Positions 49,023-59,312 are shown, counted from the first letter of the stretch. The stretch: DNA of 61,546 nt from Lachnospiraceae bacterium (GCA_016288705.1 JAEELB010000262.1:1-61546), one strand, 5' to 3'. The notes: a model not told the origin generated them from the sequence alone. Translations and numbers: made by a program.

Positions 49023-50210
49023 TCAGAGGTACTTCTTCAATACATCCACCTTGTCCGTCTTTTCCCAGGGAAGATCCACATCGGTCCTTCCGAAGTGACC
49101 GTAGGCGGAAGTCTGCTTGTAGATGGGGCGCCTGAGATCCAGCATCTTTATGATGCCTGCAGGCCTCAGGTCGAAATTCTCCCTGACTATCTCCACCAGC
49201 TTTTCATCGGATACCTTTCCGGTGCCGTTGGTGTCCACATTGATGGAGGTGGGCTGAGCCACGCCGATGGCGTAGGAGAGCTGTATCTCGCACTTGTCCG
49301 CAAGACCTGCGGCGACTATGTTCTTCGCCACATACCTGGCGGCATAACAGGCGGAACGGTCCACCTTCGTGCAGTCCTTGCCGGAGAAGGCCCCGCCGCC
49401 GTGCCTGGCGTATCCGCCATAGGTGTCGACTATTATCTTTCTCCCGGTGAGACCCGCATCGCCGTGAGGTCCGCCGATGACGAAACGGCCCGTGGGATTG
49501 ATGAAGATCTTCGTGTTGGCGTCGATCATGTCGGCGGACACCACGGGATCTATCACATATTCCCTTATATCCTTATGGATCTGTTCCTGGGTGACGTCCT
49601 CGTCGTGCTGGGTGGAGATGACTATGGCTTCAAGCCTGACAGGCTTGCCGTTCTCGTCATACTCTACCGAAACCTGGCTCTTGCCGTCGGGACGGAGATA
49701 TTTGAGGGTTCCGTCCTTTCTCACATCCGTGAGCCTCTTTGCCAGCTTGTGGGCAAGATCGATGGGATAAGGCATGTATTCGGGGGTCTCATTTGTGGCG
49801 TAACCGAACATCATTCCCTGGTCTCCGGCTCCGATGGCCTCGATCTCCTCCTCGGTCATCCTGTTTTCCTTTGCCTCCAGAGCCTTGTCCACGCCCATGG
49901 CTATGTCTGCGGACTGTTCGTCGATCGCCGTGAACACCGCGCAGGTGTTGGCGTCGAATCCGTATTCCGACCTGTCATAGCCGATCTCACGGACAGTGTC
50001 CCTGACCACCTTCTGGATATCCACGTATGAATTCGTGGTGATCTCACCCGTCACCACCACAAATCCGGTGCAGCACATGGTCTCGCACGCGACCCTGCTC
50101 ATGGGATCCTGGCTCATGCAGGCGTCCAGGATAGCATCAGAGATGGCATCGCATACTTTGTCGGGGTGTCCTTCCGTCACAGATTCCGAAGTAAAGATCC
50201 TTTTTTCCAT
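49023..50210 (-). CDS. metK: S-adenosylmethionine synthetase
   Basis: A 395-residue enzyme making SAM from methionine and ATP. It opens with [21 protein letters not shown] and contains [15 protein letters not shown] and [22 protein letters not shown] ribosome site precedes the ATG. The 420-bp upstream region holds a SAM-I riboswitch with terminator, so expression should drop when SAM is plentiful. Confidence 0.97.
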   Translation of the reverse strand: MEKRIFTSESVTEGHPDKVCDAISDAILDACMSQDPMSRVACETMCCTGFVVVTGEITTNSYVDIQKVVRDTVREIGYDRSEYGFDANTCAVFTAIDEQSADIAMGVDKALEAKENRMTEEEIEAIGAGDQGMMFGYATNETPEYMPYPIDLAHKLAKRLTDVRKDGTLKYLRPDGKSQVSVEYDENGKPVRLEAIVISTQHDEDVTQEQIHKDIREYVIDPVVSADMIDANTKIFINPTGRFVIGGPHGDAGLTGRKIIVDTYGGYARHGGGAFSGKDCTKVDRSACYAARYVAKNIVAAGLADKCEIQLSYAIGVAQPTSINVDTNGTGKVSDEKLVEIVRENFDLRPAGIIKMLDLRRPIYKQTSAYGHFGRTDVDLPWEKTDKVDVLKKYL

Positions 50211-50248
50211 TTTGACTCCTTTCCTGTTTTGAAAACCGGTCAGTCTTC

Positions 50249-50281
50249 AAAAAAAAGATCCGCTTTTGTGATAAGCGGATC
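50249..50281 (-). terminator. Intrinsic terminator of the SAM riboswitch
   Basis: GATCCGCTT and AAGCGGATC form a 9-bp stem followed on the minus strand by eight T, placed between the aptamer and metK. Confidence 0.92.
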
Positions 50282-50301
50282 CGACTAATGGACGATCGAA
50301 A

Positions 50302-50402
50302 TCCTCTTATTGCTCGATTGCTCGCTCAGGTTGGCACCTTCCTTACGGGGTTGCCGTGGCTTCATAGATCCTATGTATCTCCACCACTCTGAATAAGAGA
50401 AT
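50302..50402 (-). ncRNA. SAM-I (S-box) riboswitch aptamer
   Basis: On the minus strand the P1 strands CTCTTATTC and AATAAGAGG enclose the conserved core: AGAGTGGTGGAG, ATGAAGCCACGGCAACC and AAGGTGCCAACCTG. This matches the S-box consensus, and the terminator 20 bp downstream completes an OFF switch for metK. Confidence 0.95.
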
Positions 50403-50404
50403 CA

Positions 50405-50598
50405 CCGAAGCGTGACGATCACGGTTCTTCGGCAGACAATATGGAATTTTCTCATCCCTGCTACATTCGAGCCGGGGAAGCCCCCTGCTCAACGACAACG
50501 CTGCTGTCCGTCCGGGGGCTCAGCCTCCCGGGTCCTGCAGCCGCCCGAGCCTCACTTGAGAATAAATCCGCGGATGAGACCCCGACCCGTTGTCAAAC
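50405..50598 (-). ncRNA. Additional folded RNA region between the metK promoter and the SAM riboswitch
   Basis: About 190 bases of leader precede the aptamer. Long-range pairing is visible: GACAA with TTGTC, and GGATTT-A-TTCTCA with TGAGAA-A-ATTCC, enclosing GC-rich hairpins such as GGGG-CTT-CCCC. It ends in CCGAAG...CGTGA-TCG-TCACG-CTTCGG (50405-50432), followed by a weak T-rich tract. No tested consensus (T-box, second S-box, tmRNA, SRP RNA) fits. It may be a separate small RNA or an extended leader. Confidence 0.45.
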
Positions 50599-50605
50599 TA
50601 TGCAC

Positions 50606-50634
50606 ATGATACACTATGAAAATATATACGTCAA
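50606..50634 (-). promoter_or_regulatory. metK promoter
   Basis: TTGACG-N17-TATCAT on the minus strand, with its -35 box overlapping the ispD stop codon. Transcription would start about 390 bases before metK. Confidence 0.75.
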
Positions 50635-51353
50635 CAATATTTTGTGGTTGACATGAGAGCCTCCGCCACACATATGTCTTCAGGCTCGGTGATCTTCATA
50701 TTCCAGAAGGAGGATCTGACTATCCTTACCCCGGAATCGGAGAAAAGACTCACAAGAGAAACATCATCTGTTATTTCATCAATGGCGGAGCCCTCCGCAT
50801 CCGCCTTTTTAAGCGCTTCCCTGTACTTCCGGAAGCATGACATTATCAGATCGACCCGGAAGGTCTGGGGGGTCTGGGCGATCCACAGGGAAGATCTGTC
50901 GGGAGATGAGAGCACATACTCACCGTCGGAGGACACCTTCACGGTATCACGCACCGGAGCTGCGGCAAGAGCGGCTCCGCTTTCCTTTGCCGCCTGAAGG
51001 GTCCCCTCTATCAGATCCTCGTTCAAAAAGATCCTGGCGGAATCCTGGATAAATACATAATCTATGTTTTTCAGGCTGCAAAGCCCGTTAAATACGGAAT
51101 CAACACGTTTTTGACCGCCGTGGACAATGGAGGTCACCTTTGAAAATTGATAGTTTCCGATTATATTTTTACAGGTCTCCTCCTCACCCTTTGCGGTGAC
51201 GATCGTTATCTCATCCGTCACCGGGGAATCCTGAAACGCCTTCAGTGTATAATAAAGGACCGGAAACCCTCCGACTTCCATAAACTGTTTGGGCACGGAC
51301 GAACCCATCCTGGTCCCGCTCCCCGCCGCCAGGACTACGGCAGCCGTTCTCAT
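50631..51353 (-). CDS. ispD: 2-C-methyl-D-erythritol 4-phosphate cytidylyltransferase
   Basis: A 240-residue enzyme of the MEP isoprenoid pathway. It begins [21 protein letters not shown], the nucleotidyl-transfer signature. IQDSARIF corresponds to the usual HDxARPF, with glutamine in place of histidine and isoleucine in place of proline. Later come [17 protein letters not shown] and ITEPEDI. Its ATG overlaps the tsaD stop by four bases, so it is the last gene of the t6A operon. Confidence 0.93.
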   Translation of the reverse strand: MRTAAVVLAAGSGTRMGSSVPKQFMEVGGFPVLYYTLKAFQDSPVTDEITIVTAKGEEETCKNIIGNYQFSKVTSIVHGGQKRVDSVFNGLCSLKNIDYVFIQDSARIFLNEDLIEGTLQAAKESGAALAAAPVRDTVKVSSDGEYVLSSPDRSSLWIAQTPQTFRVDLIMSCFRKYREALKKADAEGSAIDEITDDVSLVSLFSDSGVRIVRSSFWNMKITEPEDICVAEALMSTTKYC

Positions 51354-52492
51354 ATTTTCTCCCCCGGCGGTCTGCCATGAGGTTTACTCCCTCCGTTTCC
51401 GGCCTGAGCATTCCATTTTCCGTGTAAATCCGGTCCGGAAATTCCTTCCGGATGCGATTCATCTCCTTGGGAGCTTACGGATGTGAGCTTCAGCCCCGGG
51501 ACCGCGTTCAGATCCAGTCCCGATCTGAACCCCTTTATAAATGAATAATATGCGGCTGCCCCTATCATGGCCGCGTTATCCGTACACAGCCCGGGAGAAG
51601 GCATATAAAAACGCACGTTTCTTTTCCTGCACTCTTCGGAGATCGCAGTTCTGAGTGCTGAATTTGAGGCCACGCCTCCGGCTATGGCAAAGCTCCTGAC
51701 CCCGGTCATCTCCATCGCCTCCGCCGCCCTCACGGACAGGACGTCCACAACGGTCTTCTGGAAAGATGCCGCCACATCAGCCTTATTTACGGGTTCATTT
51801 TTCATTTCCAGAGAGTTGAGATAGTTCAGCACCGAAGACTTGATCCCGCTGAAGCTGAAATCCAGTTCCGAATCACCGACCTTCGCCCTGGGGAACCTGA
51901 CAGCATCAGGGTTTCCCTCCCGGGCCGCCATGTCGATCTTGGGTCCTCCGGGATAGCCGAGTCCGAGAGACCGGGCCACCTTGTCGAAAGCCTCCCCGGC
52001 GGCATCATCCCTGGTGCGGGCGATCACATCGTACTCCCCGTAATCCTTTACCATCACCAGATGAGTGTGACCTCCGGAAACCACCAGGCAGAGAAAAGGA
52101 GGCTCAAGATCCCTGTTTTCGATATAATTTGCGCTGATATGTCCCGAAATATGATTCACTCCCACAAGAGGCTTTCCGGAGGCGTAAGCAATGGCCTTTG
52201 CCTCCGCCACTCCTACCAGGAGAGCCCCCACAAGGCCGGGTCCGTTTGTGACTGCGACGGCGTCCATGTCTTCAAAGCCGAGGGACGCGGTCTCCAGAGC
52301 CTGCTTTATCACCTGGTCGATCTTCTCGATATGCGCTCTGGAAGCTATCTCGGGAACCACTCCCCCGTAAACCGTGTGAAGGGGGATCTGGGAATAGATG
52401 ATATTCGAAAGCACCTCCCTGCCGTTTCTGACAACGGCAGCGGCGGTCTCATCGCAGGAGGTCTCTATCGCCAGGATAGTCACGTCAGCCAT
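51350..52492 (-). CDS. tsaD: tRNA N6-adenosine threonylcarbamoyltransferase (TsaD)
   Basis: The 380-residue catalytic subunit that transfers threonylcarbamoyl to A37 of ANN-decoding tRNAs. It has [14 protein letters not shown], the metal-binding histidines in [13 protein letters not shown] context, HISGHISAN, and [10 protein letters not shown]. The start ATG at 52492 directly precedes the conserved sequence; the longer frame is spurious. After the normal end (near [16 protein letters not shown]) there are about 40 extra Gly/Pro/Ser-rich residues, probably disordered. Confidence 0.95.
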   Translation of the reverse strand: MADVTILAIETSCDETAAAVVRNGREVLSNIIYSQIPLHTVYGGVVPEIASRAHIEKIDQVIKQALETASLGFEDMDAVAVTNGPGLVGALLVGVAEAKAIAYASGKPLVGVNHISGHISANYIENRDLEPPFLCLVVSGGHTHLVMVKDYGEYDVIARTRDDAAGEAFDKVARSLGLGYPGGPKIDMAAREGNPDAVRFPRAKVGDSELDFSFSGIKSSVLNYLNSLEMKNEPVNKADVAASFQKTVVDVLSVRAAEAMEMTGVRSFAIAGGVASNSALRTAISEECRKRNVRFYMPSPGLCTDNAAMIGAAAYYSFIKGFRSGLDLNAVPGLKLTSVSSQGDESHPEGISGPDLHGKWNAQAGNGGSKPHGRPPGEKI

Positions 52493-53219
52493 TGGGGTCA
52501 CCCGCATCAGGAGTGCTGACGGGCGGCACCACAGGCTCCACAACGACAGGTTGCACAACGGGGGGCTGCACGCCGGGCGGCTGTGTACCGGCAGACTGGG
52601 TTTCGGGCGTCTCGTCGTCATGCACCGGCTGCCATCCGTATATCTTCCAGTGTCCGTCCTGATCCTTTCTGAGCACGTACACGGATCTCGAATTCACCAT
52701 CTGGGTCCCCACTCTCTCCATGTAGGTGCAGTAAAGCCGCGAGCACTCGTAGCCGTCCTTTTTGAAGTAAAACACGTCAACGCTGGCGGACACCTTAAAG
52801 GCAAAGATAGAGATATTGCCGCTGTCCTTTACCGCTATCTCGTTTCTCAGCTGGCTTTCCAGCTGCTCCTGACTGTTCACTTCCTTCAGGGCGTCGTCAA
52901 ACATGTATCTCATCCTCTCTGCCAGCAGTGACAGCTCCTCAGGGGAAAGCTTTTCATTGTACAGGCACTGCTCCAGTTCGGCGAAATAGGTCACCACTGC
53001 TTTAGGGGAGGGCGGGTAATCATTCTCCATATTTTTCGAAAGAAGTCCCGCCAGAACGCTGGCCTCCGCCACCTCCTCCCGGTGTTCATCGGAACGCTGC
53101 CGGTTCGAAAGGTAGTAAAAATACCCGATGGAGATGGCAGCGATCAGAAGCCCTGCGATGATCACCCTCACAAGACCTGTTCCGCTCCTGTTTTCACTTT
53201 TCGCAGCAGCCTGCGCCAT
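52485..53219 (-). CDS. Membrane-anchored protein of unknown function with proline/valine-rich tail
   Basis: The 244 residues have one N-terminal transmembrane helix ([21 protein letters not shown]), an exposed helical and beta domain (about 45-200, ending [23 protein letters not shown]) and a low-complexity tail ([20 protein letters not shown]). The middle part resembles Lachnospiraceae DUF6715-type proteins from memory, without a known role. It overlaps tsaD by 8 bp and lies 9 bp from rnz, so it is conserved in position within a tRNA-processing operon but has no obvious link to it. Confidence 0.7.
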   Translation of the reverse strand: MAQAAAKSENRSGTGLVRVIIAGLLIAAISIGYFYYLSNRQRSDEHREEVAEASVLAGLLSKNMENDYPPSPKAVVTYFAELEQCLYNEKLSPEELSLLAERMRYMFDDALKEVNSQEQLESQLRNEIAVKDSGNISIFAFKVSASVDVFYFKKDGYECSRLYCTYMERVGTQMVNSRSVYVLRKDQDGHWKIYGWQPVHDDETPETQSAGTQPPGVQPPVVQPVVVEPVVPPVSTPDAGDPNG

Positions 53220-53228
53220 CTGAAATAC

Positions 53229-54143
53229 TCAGTCTCCCTTAAAATTCAGGTCAATGCTCCTGCCGTCCTTCGCAGCGACAGACGCAGGAAATATCCTTCT
53301 GGCCTCATCCACAAACCTCTCCGGGTGGACGAAGGACGGGCTGTAATGGGTAAGCCACATCTCGTCGGGGCAGGCCCTTACGGCTATCTCCGCCGCCTCG
53401 GCAAAGGTCATGTGTTTCTTTTCAACGGCATCCTGTTCCATGCCCGGCTCGCCGTACATTCCCTCGCAGATAAAGAGGTCGGCCCCCCTGGCGTGCTCCT
53501 CAATGGAAGCCGTAGGTCTGGAATCCGTGGCGTAAGTGACCCTGAGTCCTTTTCTCGGAGGGCCGAGAACCATATCAGGCGTTATCTTTCTTCCGTCCTC
53601 CGTTACGATCTCATTTCCCTTCTGAAGGGGATTCCAGAATTTTATATCCAGCCCCAGAGCCTTTGCCCTCTCGACATCAAACCTGCCTATGCGGTCCACC
53701 ACCATGGAGTAACCGTAACATAAGACATTGTGGTTCACCTTGAAAGCCTCAAGCCTGAACCCCGGAAAAGAAAAGGTCTCCTCGCTCCCCTCTATCTCCA
53801 TGCAGTTCACGTCAAAGGGCAGAGCCGGAGCTATGACCCTGAGAGACCTGACGATGTTGGTGAGTCCCTTGGGTCCGATGATGGTGAGGGGCGTCTCCTT
53901 CTCGGCATTTTTCATGGCGAGCAGCATGCCCGGCAGCCCGCTTATGTGATCCGCATGAAAATGAGTGATGCACATGACATCTATGGGGTTGGGGCTGTAT
54001 CCGTATTTTCTTAAGGGTATCTGGGTTCCCTCTCCGCAATCCACAAGTATGCTTACGCCGTTAAACCTCATGAGCAGCGACGTGAGCCACCTGTTTGGAA
54101 GAGGCATCATCCCTCCCGTTCCCAGCAGACATACTTCGAGCAT
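53229..54143 (-). CDS. rnz: Ribonuclease Z
   Basis: A 304-residue tRNA 3'-end endonuclease of the metallo-beta-lactamase fold. Metal ligands are in THFHADHISGLPG, NHNVLCYGY, YATDSRPT and WLTHYSP. Note NHNV where many have NHxV/GH, and LFICEGMYGE near the C-terminal ligand. The start has a GGAAAGG site. It sits in the same operon as the t6A genes. Confidence 0.93.
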   Translation of the reverse strand: MLEVCLLGTGGMMPLPNRWLTSLLMRFNGVSILVDCGEGTQIPLRKYGYSPNPIDVMCITHFHADHISGLPGMLLAMKNAEKETPLTIIGPKGLTNIVRSLRVIAPALPFDVNCMEIEGSEETFSFPGFRLEAFKVNHNVLCYGYSMVVDRIGRFDVERAKALGLDIKFWNPLQKGNEIVTEDGRKITPDMVLGPPRKGLRVTYATDSRPTASIEEHARGADLFICEGMYGEPGMEQDAVEKKHMTFAEAAEIAVRACPDEMWLTHYSPSFVHPERFVDEARRIFPASVAAKDGRSIDLNFKGD

Positions 54144-54231
54144 TTCTCACCTTTCCGAACCGCAAGTCCCGATAAACCGGGGCGCTGCGGACACAGCACT
54201 ACGCATCTTTTCCCATACGGGCCGCATAACG

Positions 54232-54666
54232 TTACCTAAGCCACATGACCAGGGCGTCCTCCACCGGATCCCGGTAGAACCCCGGCCGCCTTCCCTCAAC
54301 GGTAAACCCGTTCTTTTCGTACACCGCTATGGCCGGCAGATTGCTCTCCCTGGTCTCCAGAGTAAACTCCCGGATCCCTTTCCGCCTGCCGTCCTCTATG
54401 AGATATTCAAGCAGCGCCGTGGCTATCCCTCTGTTCCTGTATCTGTCAAAGACCGCCACATTCGTGATATCGCCCTCTCCGCTCAGGAAAAACAGCGCGG
54501 CGCCCCCCATCAGGGTTCCGTCCTCGTCTCTTGCGGCGTAATACTCCGCAGTGTCTCCCGTGAGCATCTCCTCAAAAGCGCTTCTGGGCCAGGGATGGGC
54601 AAAGCATGCATTTTCAAGCTCAAGCACTTCCTCTATATCGGTTTCCTTAAGTATCCCGATCCGCAT
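54232..54666 (-). CDS. rimI: Ribosomal protein S18 alanine N-acetyltransferase (RimI-type GNAT)
   Basis: The 144-residue GNAT fold starts MRIGILKETDIEEVLELENACFAHPW, a RimI hallmark, with the acetyl-CoA loop VFDRYRNRGIATALL and LETRESNLPAIAVYEKNGF. It follows tsaB by 4 bp. The usual acetyl-CoA signature Q/RxxGxG/A is present as RNRGIA. The longer upstream frame runs inside tsaB and is not the start. Confidence 0.92.
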   Translation of the reverse strand: MRIGILKETDIEEVLELENACFAHPWPRSAFEEMLTGDTAEYYAARDEDGTLMGGAALFFLSGEGDITNVAVFDRYRNRGIATALLEYLIEDGRRKGIREFTLETRESNLPAIAVYEKNGFTVEGRRPGFYRDPVEDALVMWLR

Positions 54667-54670
54667 GGCC

Positions 54671-55402
54671 TCAAATACCCCCGGAGGGTATGCCCTGCTT
54701 CTCCGCTCTCTCCCGCTCGGCCTGGGACGGGCGCATGTAAAGCGGCTTATGGGCTTCACCCGGAACCACCCGGCCCTCCTTCAGGTATTGCTCTCCCAGC
54801 CTCGCAACGCTGGATGCCCTCTGGCGGTTCATCCCCGCCGGAGCCAGACGGTACGGAGTCTTTATCAACTCCCTTATCCTGTCCAGATAGGTGGGTACCC
54901 CGTCTCCCAGAAAATAAATAACACCATCTATTGAATTTAGCTTCCGGGCGAGCTCTTCGATATCCATGGGGCACTGATCCATTATTGTCCTCATGGACAT
55001 GTCCTCTCCCTCTCCCTCAAAGGTATATATACCCGTATAAACCTGGTTCCTCCTGGCGTCCATAAGGGGCACCACAAGTCCGGTGCATCCCCAGAGACCT
55101 GCCGCTATGGCTTCCACCGAAGGGATCTCCGCAACAGGCTTTCCCTTCACAAGGGCCAGCCCTTTGACCGTGGACGAGCCTATCCTGAGTCCCGTAAATG
55201 AACCCGGTCCCGCGGAAACGGCGAAACAGTCGGCGTCCCCCGGATCGGTCTCCGTCATCCTGCATATCTCTTCAAGCATGGGCAGAAGCGTCTGGGAATG
55301 GGTCTTTTTGTATTGGACATTGTATTCCGCCACCAGCAGGCCGTCCCTTATTATCGCGGCTCCGGCCACAAGTCCCGATGATTCGATACCTATTGTAAGC
55401 AT
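54671..55402 (-). CDS. tsaB: tRNA t6A biosynthesis protein TsaB
   Basis: A 243-residue ASKHA-fold partner of TsaD, without full catalytic residues. It starts MLTIGIESSGLVAGAAI and has the conserved KTHSQTLLPMLEEI and AVSAGPGSFTGLRIGSSTVKGLA. It overlaps the end of tsaE by 13 bp, the standard gene order in Firmicutes. Confidence 0.95.
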   Translation of the reverse strand: MLTIGIESSGLVAGAAIIRDGLLVAEYNVQYKKTHSQTLLPMLEEICRMTETDPGDADCFAVSAGPGSFTGLRIGSSTVKGLALVKGKPVAEIPSVEAIAAGLWGCTGLVVPLMDARRNQVYTGIYTFEGEGEDMSMRTIMDQCPMDIEELARKLNSIDGVIYFLGDGVPTYLDRIRELIKTPYRLAPAGMNRQRASSVARLGEQYLKEGRVVPGEAHKPLYMRPSQAERERAEKQGIPSGGI

Positions 55403-55860
55403 TCTGCTCTCACTCCCGAAATGCGGATCCTCCTGACATCGAAGTCATCGTTTGATACCCGTTCGATCCACACCCTGATGCAGTCCCGGGGAAGCAGTTC
55501 CTCCACCAGATCCGCCCACTCCACGAGAGAGACCCCGTCGCCGTAAAAGAATTCCTCGTACCCTATCTCCTCCATCTCCGACGCATCGGCTATCCTGTAC
55601 GCGTCGAAGTGATAGAGGGGGAGACGGCCTCCCTCATAAGCGCAACAAATGACAAAGGTAGGAGAAGTGACCGCTTCGTCTATACCCAGGCCTTTTGCAA
55701 AGCCCTGAGCAAAAGCGGTCTTCCCTGCCCCAAGATCCCCGTAAAGAGCGTACACCTCACCGGCCGCGGCTCTGCGTCCAAGTCTGAGCCCCAGATCAAA
55801 GGTATCCCCTGCTCCGCGGGAAATGCAGGTATATTCAGCGTCCTTGCTCTCTGCACACAT
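55390..55860 (-). CDS. tsaE: tRNA t6A biosynthesis ATPase TsaE
   Basis: A 156-residue P-loop ATPase that resets the TsaBD complex. It has Walker A GDLGAGKTAFAQGFA, SPTFVICCAYEGG and the HFDAYRI and VSLVEWAD motifs. It is the first gene of the operon tsaE-tsaB-rimI-rnz-unknown-tsaD-ispD. No Shine-Dalgarno is visible and the -10 box ends eight bases before the ATG, so the message may be leaderless. Confidence 0.95.
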   Translation of the reverse strand: MCAESKDAEYTCISRGAGDTFDLGLRLGRRAAAGEVYALYGDLGAGKTAFAQGFAKGLGIDEAVTSPTFVICCAYEGGRLPLYHFDAYRIADASEMEEIGYEEFFYGDGVSLVEWADLVEELLPRDCIRVWIERVSNDDFDVRRIRISGVRAECLQ

Positions 55861-55868
55861 TTGGAATC

Positions 55869-55897
55869 ATTATAGCATAAAAATCGTCGGAATGAAA
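55869..55897 (-). promoter_or_regulatory. Extended -10 promoter of the t6A operon
   Basis: TGCTATAAT on the minus strand with a poor -35 (TTTCAT) at 17 bp. The -10 lies 8 bp before the tsaE start codon. Confidence 0.65.
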
Positions 55898-55909
55898 TCT
55901 CCGGATAGA

Positions 55910-57154
55910 TCAGGGGATCAGAAAGCCTTCCCCGTCAAGATATGCGCCGCCGGAGAGTTGATTTAAGTGACCGATGATCCGGTTTTTGTCCCCATCCCCG
56001 GCCATGGAAACGGAACTGCCCTGCTGGATGCAGGGGATCAGCCTTGCGCTGACAAGAGCGCCGTCCTTTATCTCGACCCGCACCAGACAGCTGTCCAGAG
56101 TCTTCGAGTTGAAGAGAAAATTTCCCAGACTGTAAAATACCGGCGTGTTCCCGATCTTCCCCACGGCCTGCAGGATATGAGGGTGACATCCGATGATGAG
56201 ACCGGCCCCCGCTTCCGCCAGCTCCGGAGCCTGCTTTTGCTGGAGCCAGTCGATGGGTTCCTCATTTTCGGTACCCCAGTGAACGCACACTATGACAAAA
56301 TAGCCCTCATCCCGTTCTTCCCTTATCCTTGCCAGCAGCTTTTTGTCGTCCAGGCACCTGAACACCCCCGGTGAGGAAGATGTGGCCTCCCTGGTATCGG
56401 GGTTTGAAAGCCTCTCTATCTGTGTGGCGGACAGAAGCGATATCCTGCTGCCCCGGATCTCATATCTGGCGGATGCCCAGGCTTCGTCGGAATCCACTCC
56501 CGCTCCTATATAGGTGACGCCCTGATCGGTCAGCGCCTGAAAGGTGTCCGTAAGAGCCTCCGGGCCGTAATCGTAAGCGTGGTTATTTGCCAGGGTCACC
56601 AGATCCACGCCCATCTCCGGGAGCAAACCCGCCGACGCGGGATCAGCCCTGAAGGTGAAGGTCTTTCCCTCCGTGGGAAGCCCTCTCCGGGAATAGGGAA
56701 ATTCATTATTTACCACCGAAATGTCGGAGCTTCTCAGGATCTCAAGAAGTTCGGGTGAAACGGATCCTTCGATGCCCCCTCCCCTCTGCTTTATCTTACT
56801 CATCACCGCATAGCCGGGATCGAACAGTATATCCCCGCCAAAGGTGAGGGTGACGGGCAGATCCTCTTCCATCACCGGTTCCTCAGACGTAAGGGCAGTC
56901 TCCTCAGACACGGATGCCGGCTCTTTATTTTCAATAACAGGTGGTTGGTTTTTTTGAATGTTCTCCACAAGAGGGGCGGATGCGGCTTCATCACGGCCCT
57001 GATCAGGCCTGAGCCACAGAACGCAGAGTCCCAGGGCCAGAATACACCCGAAGACTGTCAGGAATAAAACCAGATACTTCTGAAAAGGCGGGCAGATATT
57101 CCCTCTGCCCGCCTCTGACCTGTCGTCAGTATATCCTGTTCCGCTGTTTCTCAA
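55910..57154 (-). CDS. CapA-family (PGA_cap) membrane-anchored metallophosphatase-like protein
   Basis: The 414 residues have an N-terminal membrane anchor ([22 protein letters not shown]), a Glu/Pro linker and a CapA domain (about 105-400) with [34 protein letters not shown] and GCHPHILQ. The family is linked to poly-gamma-glutamate capsule assembly, but isolated copies also occur. The frame opens at a TTG overlapping the rplA stop (TTGA) with no ribosome site, so translation would depend on coupling. It occupies the place where rplJ usually sits. Confidence 0.85.
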   Translation of the reverse strand: MRNSGTGYTDDRSEAGRGNICPPFQKYLVLFLTVFGCILALGLCVLWLRPDQGRDEAASAPLVENIQKNQPPVIENKEPASVSEETALTSEEPVMEEDLPVTLTFGGDILFDPGYAVMSKIKQRGGGIEGSVSPELLEILRSSDISVVNNEFPYSRRGLPTEGKTFTFRADPASAGLLPEMGVDLVTLANNHAYDYGPEALTDTFQALTDQGVTYIGAGVDSDEAWASARYEIRGSRISLLSATQIERLSNPDTREATSSSPGVFRCLDDKKLLARIREERDEGYFVIVCVHWGTENEEPIDWLQQKQAPELAEAGAGLIIGCHPHILQAVGKIGNTPVFYSLGNFLFNSKTLDSCLVRVEIKDGALVSARLIPCIQQGSSVSMAGDGDKNRIIGHLNQLSGGAYLDGEGFLIP

Positions 57155-57840
57155 TACTTTGAATTGTTGATCCTGACGCCGGGACCCATGGTGGAAGCCA
57201 CGGTCACGCTCTTCAGGTACTGGCCCTTGAGAGTGGAGGGACGGGCTTTGAGCACCGCCTCCAGAAGGGCGTTATAGTTCTCAAGCAGCTGATCCTCGGA
57301 AAATGAAACCTTTCCGATGGGAACATGGATGATATTGGCCTTATCCAGCCTGTACTCGATCTTACCGGCTTTGATATCGTTTATGGCCTTAGTGACATCG
57401 GGGGTGACGGTTCCCGCCTTGGGGTTGGGCATGAGGCCTTTAGGTCCCAGGACCTTACCGAGACGTCCCACAACACCCATCATGTCGGGAGTTGCGACCA
57501 CCACATCGAAATCCAGCCATCCCTCATTCTGGATCTTGGGGATCAGCTCCTCGCCTCCAACGAAATCCGCGCCTGCCGCTGTGGCTTCGTCGATCTTGTC
57601 GCCCTTTGCAAACACCAGCACACGGACGGTCTTTCCTGTTCCGTTAGGCAGGACCACCGCTCCTCTGACCTGCTGATCGGCATGACGTCCGTCGCAGCCG
57701 GTCCTCAGATGCAGTTCCACGGTCTCATCAAACTTCGACACGGACGCCTTCTTTACGAGGGCAAGAGCCTCCGCAGGATCGTAGAGCTTTCCTCTCTCTA
57801 CAAGCTTAGCAGCGTCCTGATATTTCTTTCCACGTTTCAT
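57151..57840 (-). CDS. rplA: Ribosomal protein L1
   Basis: A 229-residue protein of the mobile 50S L1 stalk. It begins [21 protein letters not shown] and contains the signature [21 protein letters not shown]1 usually represses its own operon by binding the message; no such site was identified here. It follows rplK by about 70 bp. Confidence 0.97.
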   Translation of the reverse strand: MKRGKKYQDAAKLVERGKLYDPAEALALVKKASVSKFDETVELHLRTGCDGRHADQQVRGAVVLPNGTGKTVRVLVFAKGDKIDEATAAGADFVGGEELIPKIQNEGWLDFDVVVATPDMMGVVGRLGKVLGPKGLMPNPKAGTVTPDVTKAINDIKAGKIEYRLDKANIIHVPIGKVSFSEDQLLENYNALLEAVLKARPSTLKGQYLKSVTVASTMGPGVRINNSKY

Positions 57841-57909
57841 ATCTATTCCTCCTTGTGGTCATACAGCTCTGTCGAGCCTCCCACCTCAAACAAAAGGTTT
57901 TCAGTTTCC

Positions 57910-58335
57910 TCAGTCTTCCACTGTAACGCCCATGCTCCTGGCGGTACCCGCCAGCATGCTCATGGCAGCCTCTACGCTGGCCGCATTGAGATCGGGCATC
58001 TTGGTCTCAGCAAGCTCTCTCAGCTTGTCCTTCTTGATGGAAGCCACCTTTGTCTTGTTGGGCTCGCCGGAACCGGACTGTATACCACAGGCCTTCTTGA
58101 TGAGCTCTGCCGCAGGGGGCTGCTTTGTGATAAATGTGAAGCTTCTGTCGGCGTAAACCGTGATGACAACCGGGATCAGCACATCACCCATGCTGGCTGT
58201 CTGGGCGTTGAACGCCTTGGTGAACTGCACGATGTTGACGCCGTGCTGTCCGAGAGCAGGTCCTACCGGGGGCGCGGGTGTTGCCTTGCCTGCCGGGATC
58301 TGTAATTTAATAAAACCTGTTACTTTTTTCGCCAT
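57910..58335 (-). CDS. rplK: Ribosomal protein L11
   Basis: A 141-residue 50S protein at the GTPase centre, with [26 protein letters not shown] and the C-terminal RNA-binding [12 protein letters not shown]. It lies between nusG and rplA in the standard order. Confidence 0.97.
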   Translation of the reverse strand: MAKKVTGFIKLQIPAGKATPAPPVGPALGQHGVNIVQFTKAFNAQTASMGDVLIPVVITVYADRSFTFITKQPPAAELIKKACGIQSGSGEPNKTKVASIKKDKLRELAETKMPDLNAASVEAAMSMLAGTARSMGVTVED

Positions 58336-58475
58336 TATGGCACCTCCTGTATACTTTGTGGTAGTATCGCCGCTTCCCTATTGAAGACGGCTCCCACCCT
58401 GTAACATATTTATACGATGCGCCTCCGGAACCTGTGTCCGAAGCCTTAAGTCCCGGACCGTCAGCCCGGTGATCG

Positions 58476-59141
58476 TCACTTCATGGACTTTACTTCCGCA
58501 AAGCTTATCTCAACAGGCGTATCGCGCCCGAAGATCTCCACGTTAATGGTGACGGTCTGTTTGCTGTAATCCATGCGCTGCACGACGCCGATGGTATCTC
58601 TCCAGACGCCGGACACAACGGAAATGGTATCTCCTTCGCCGAAGTCCACCGAAATGGTGCCGGTGGTCTGGAATCCCAAAGCCTTCATCTCGGCGTCCGA
58701 AAGGGGCACGGGCTTGCTCCCCGGACCGACAAAGCCGGTCACTCCGCGGGTATTGCGGGCCACATACCATGTGTCTTCATTCATTATCATGTTGATCAGG
58801 ACGTACCCGGGGAACATCTTCTTGCTGACGGTCTTTCTCACGCCGTCCTTAAGTTCCACCACATCTTGCATGGGAACCCGGACCTCAAAGATCTGATCCT
58901 CAAGATGGCTGTTCTCTATAGCCTTCAAGAGATTCGTCTTGACCTTGTTCTCATATCCGGAATACGTATGTACCACGTACCACTTGCCCTTTGACTCGGG
59001 ACCCGCATCCTCCTGATCCCCCGCTGCTTCCTCCGTATCCGCGGCCGCAGCAGCGTCAGAATTCTCTTCAGGCACCGGCTCTTCGATATTCTCCGCAGCT
59101 TCCGTGATCTCTTCCTTTATTTCAGAAGTTACTTCATCCAT
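58476..59141 (-). CDS. nusG: Transcription elongation/antitermination factor NusG
   Basis: The NGN domain (GKWYVVHTYSGYENKVKTNLL to GVTGFVG) and the KOW domain (GDTISVVSGVWRDTIGVVQRM, IFGRDTPVEISFAEV) are complete. At 221 residues it is longer than the usual 175-185 because of an acidic N-terminal extension of about 50 residues (EEITEAAENIEEPVPEENSD). NusG links RNA polymerase to Rho, encoded at 17-18.5 kb. Confidence 0.96.
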   Translation of the reverse strand: MDEVTSEIKEEITEAAENIEEPVPEENSDAAAAADTEEAAGDQEDAGPESKGKWYVVHTYSGYENKVKTNLLKAIENSHLEDQIFEVRVPMQDVVELKDGVRKTVSKKMFPGYVLINMIMNEDTWYVARNTRGVTGFVGPGSKPVPLSDAEMKALGFQTTGTISVDFGEGDTISVVSGVWRDTIGVVQRMDYSKQTVTINVEIFGRDTPVEISFAEVKSMK

Positions 59142-59312
59142 CTGTTATCCTCCAGTGTCAGGAGCCGGGTCCTCAAAAGACCCGCCTGTAAATGCCGGAA
59201 ACAGGTTCCCGGTCTCATTTTCACATACGACCCTCGCCATCCGCATCCTTAAACCGGACCGGACGGGCACAACAGCGCCTTTCTGATGAAAGGCTTCGCA
59301 AATGAAAGCCTA

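Noticed and set aside
52493..52621. 43-residue N-terminal extension of TsaD
   Set aside because: It is the reverse-frame shadow of the overlapping proline-rich tail; conserved TsaD sequence starts at the ATG at 52492.
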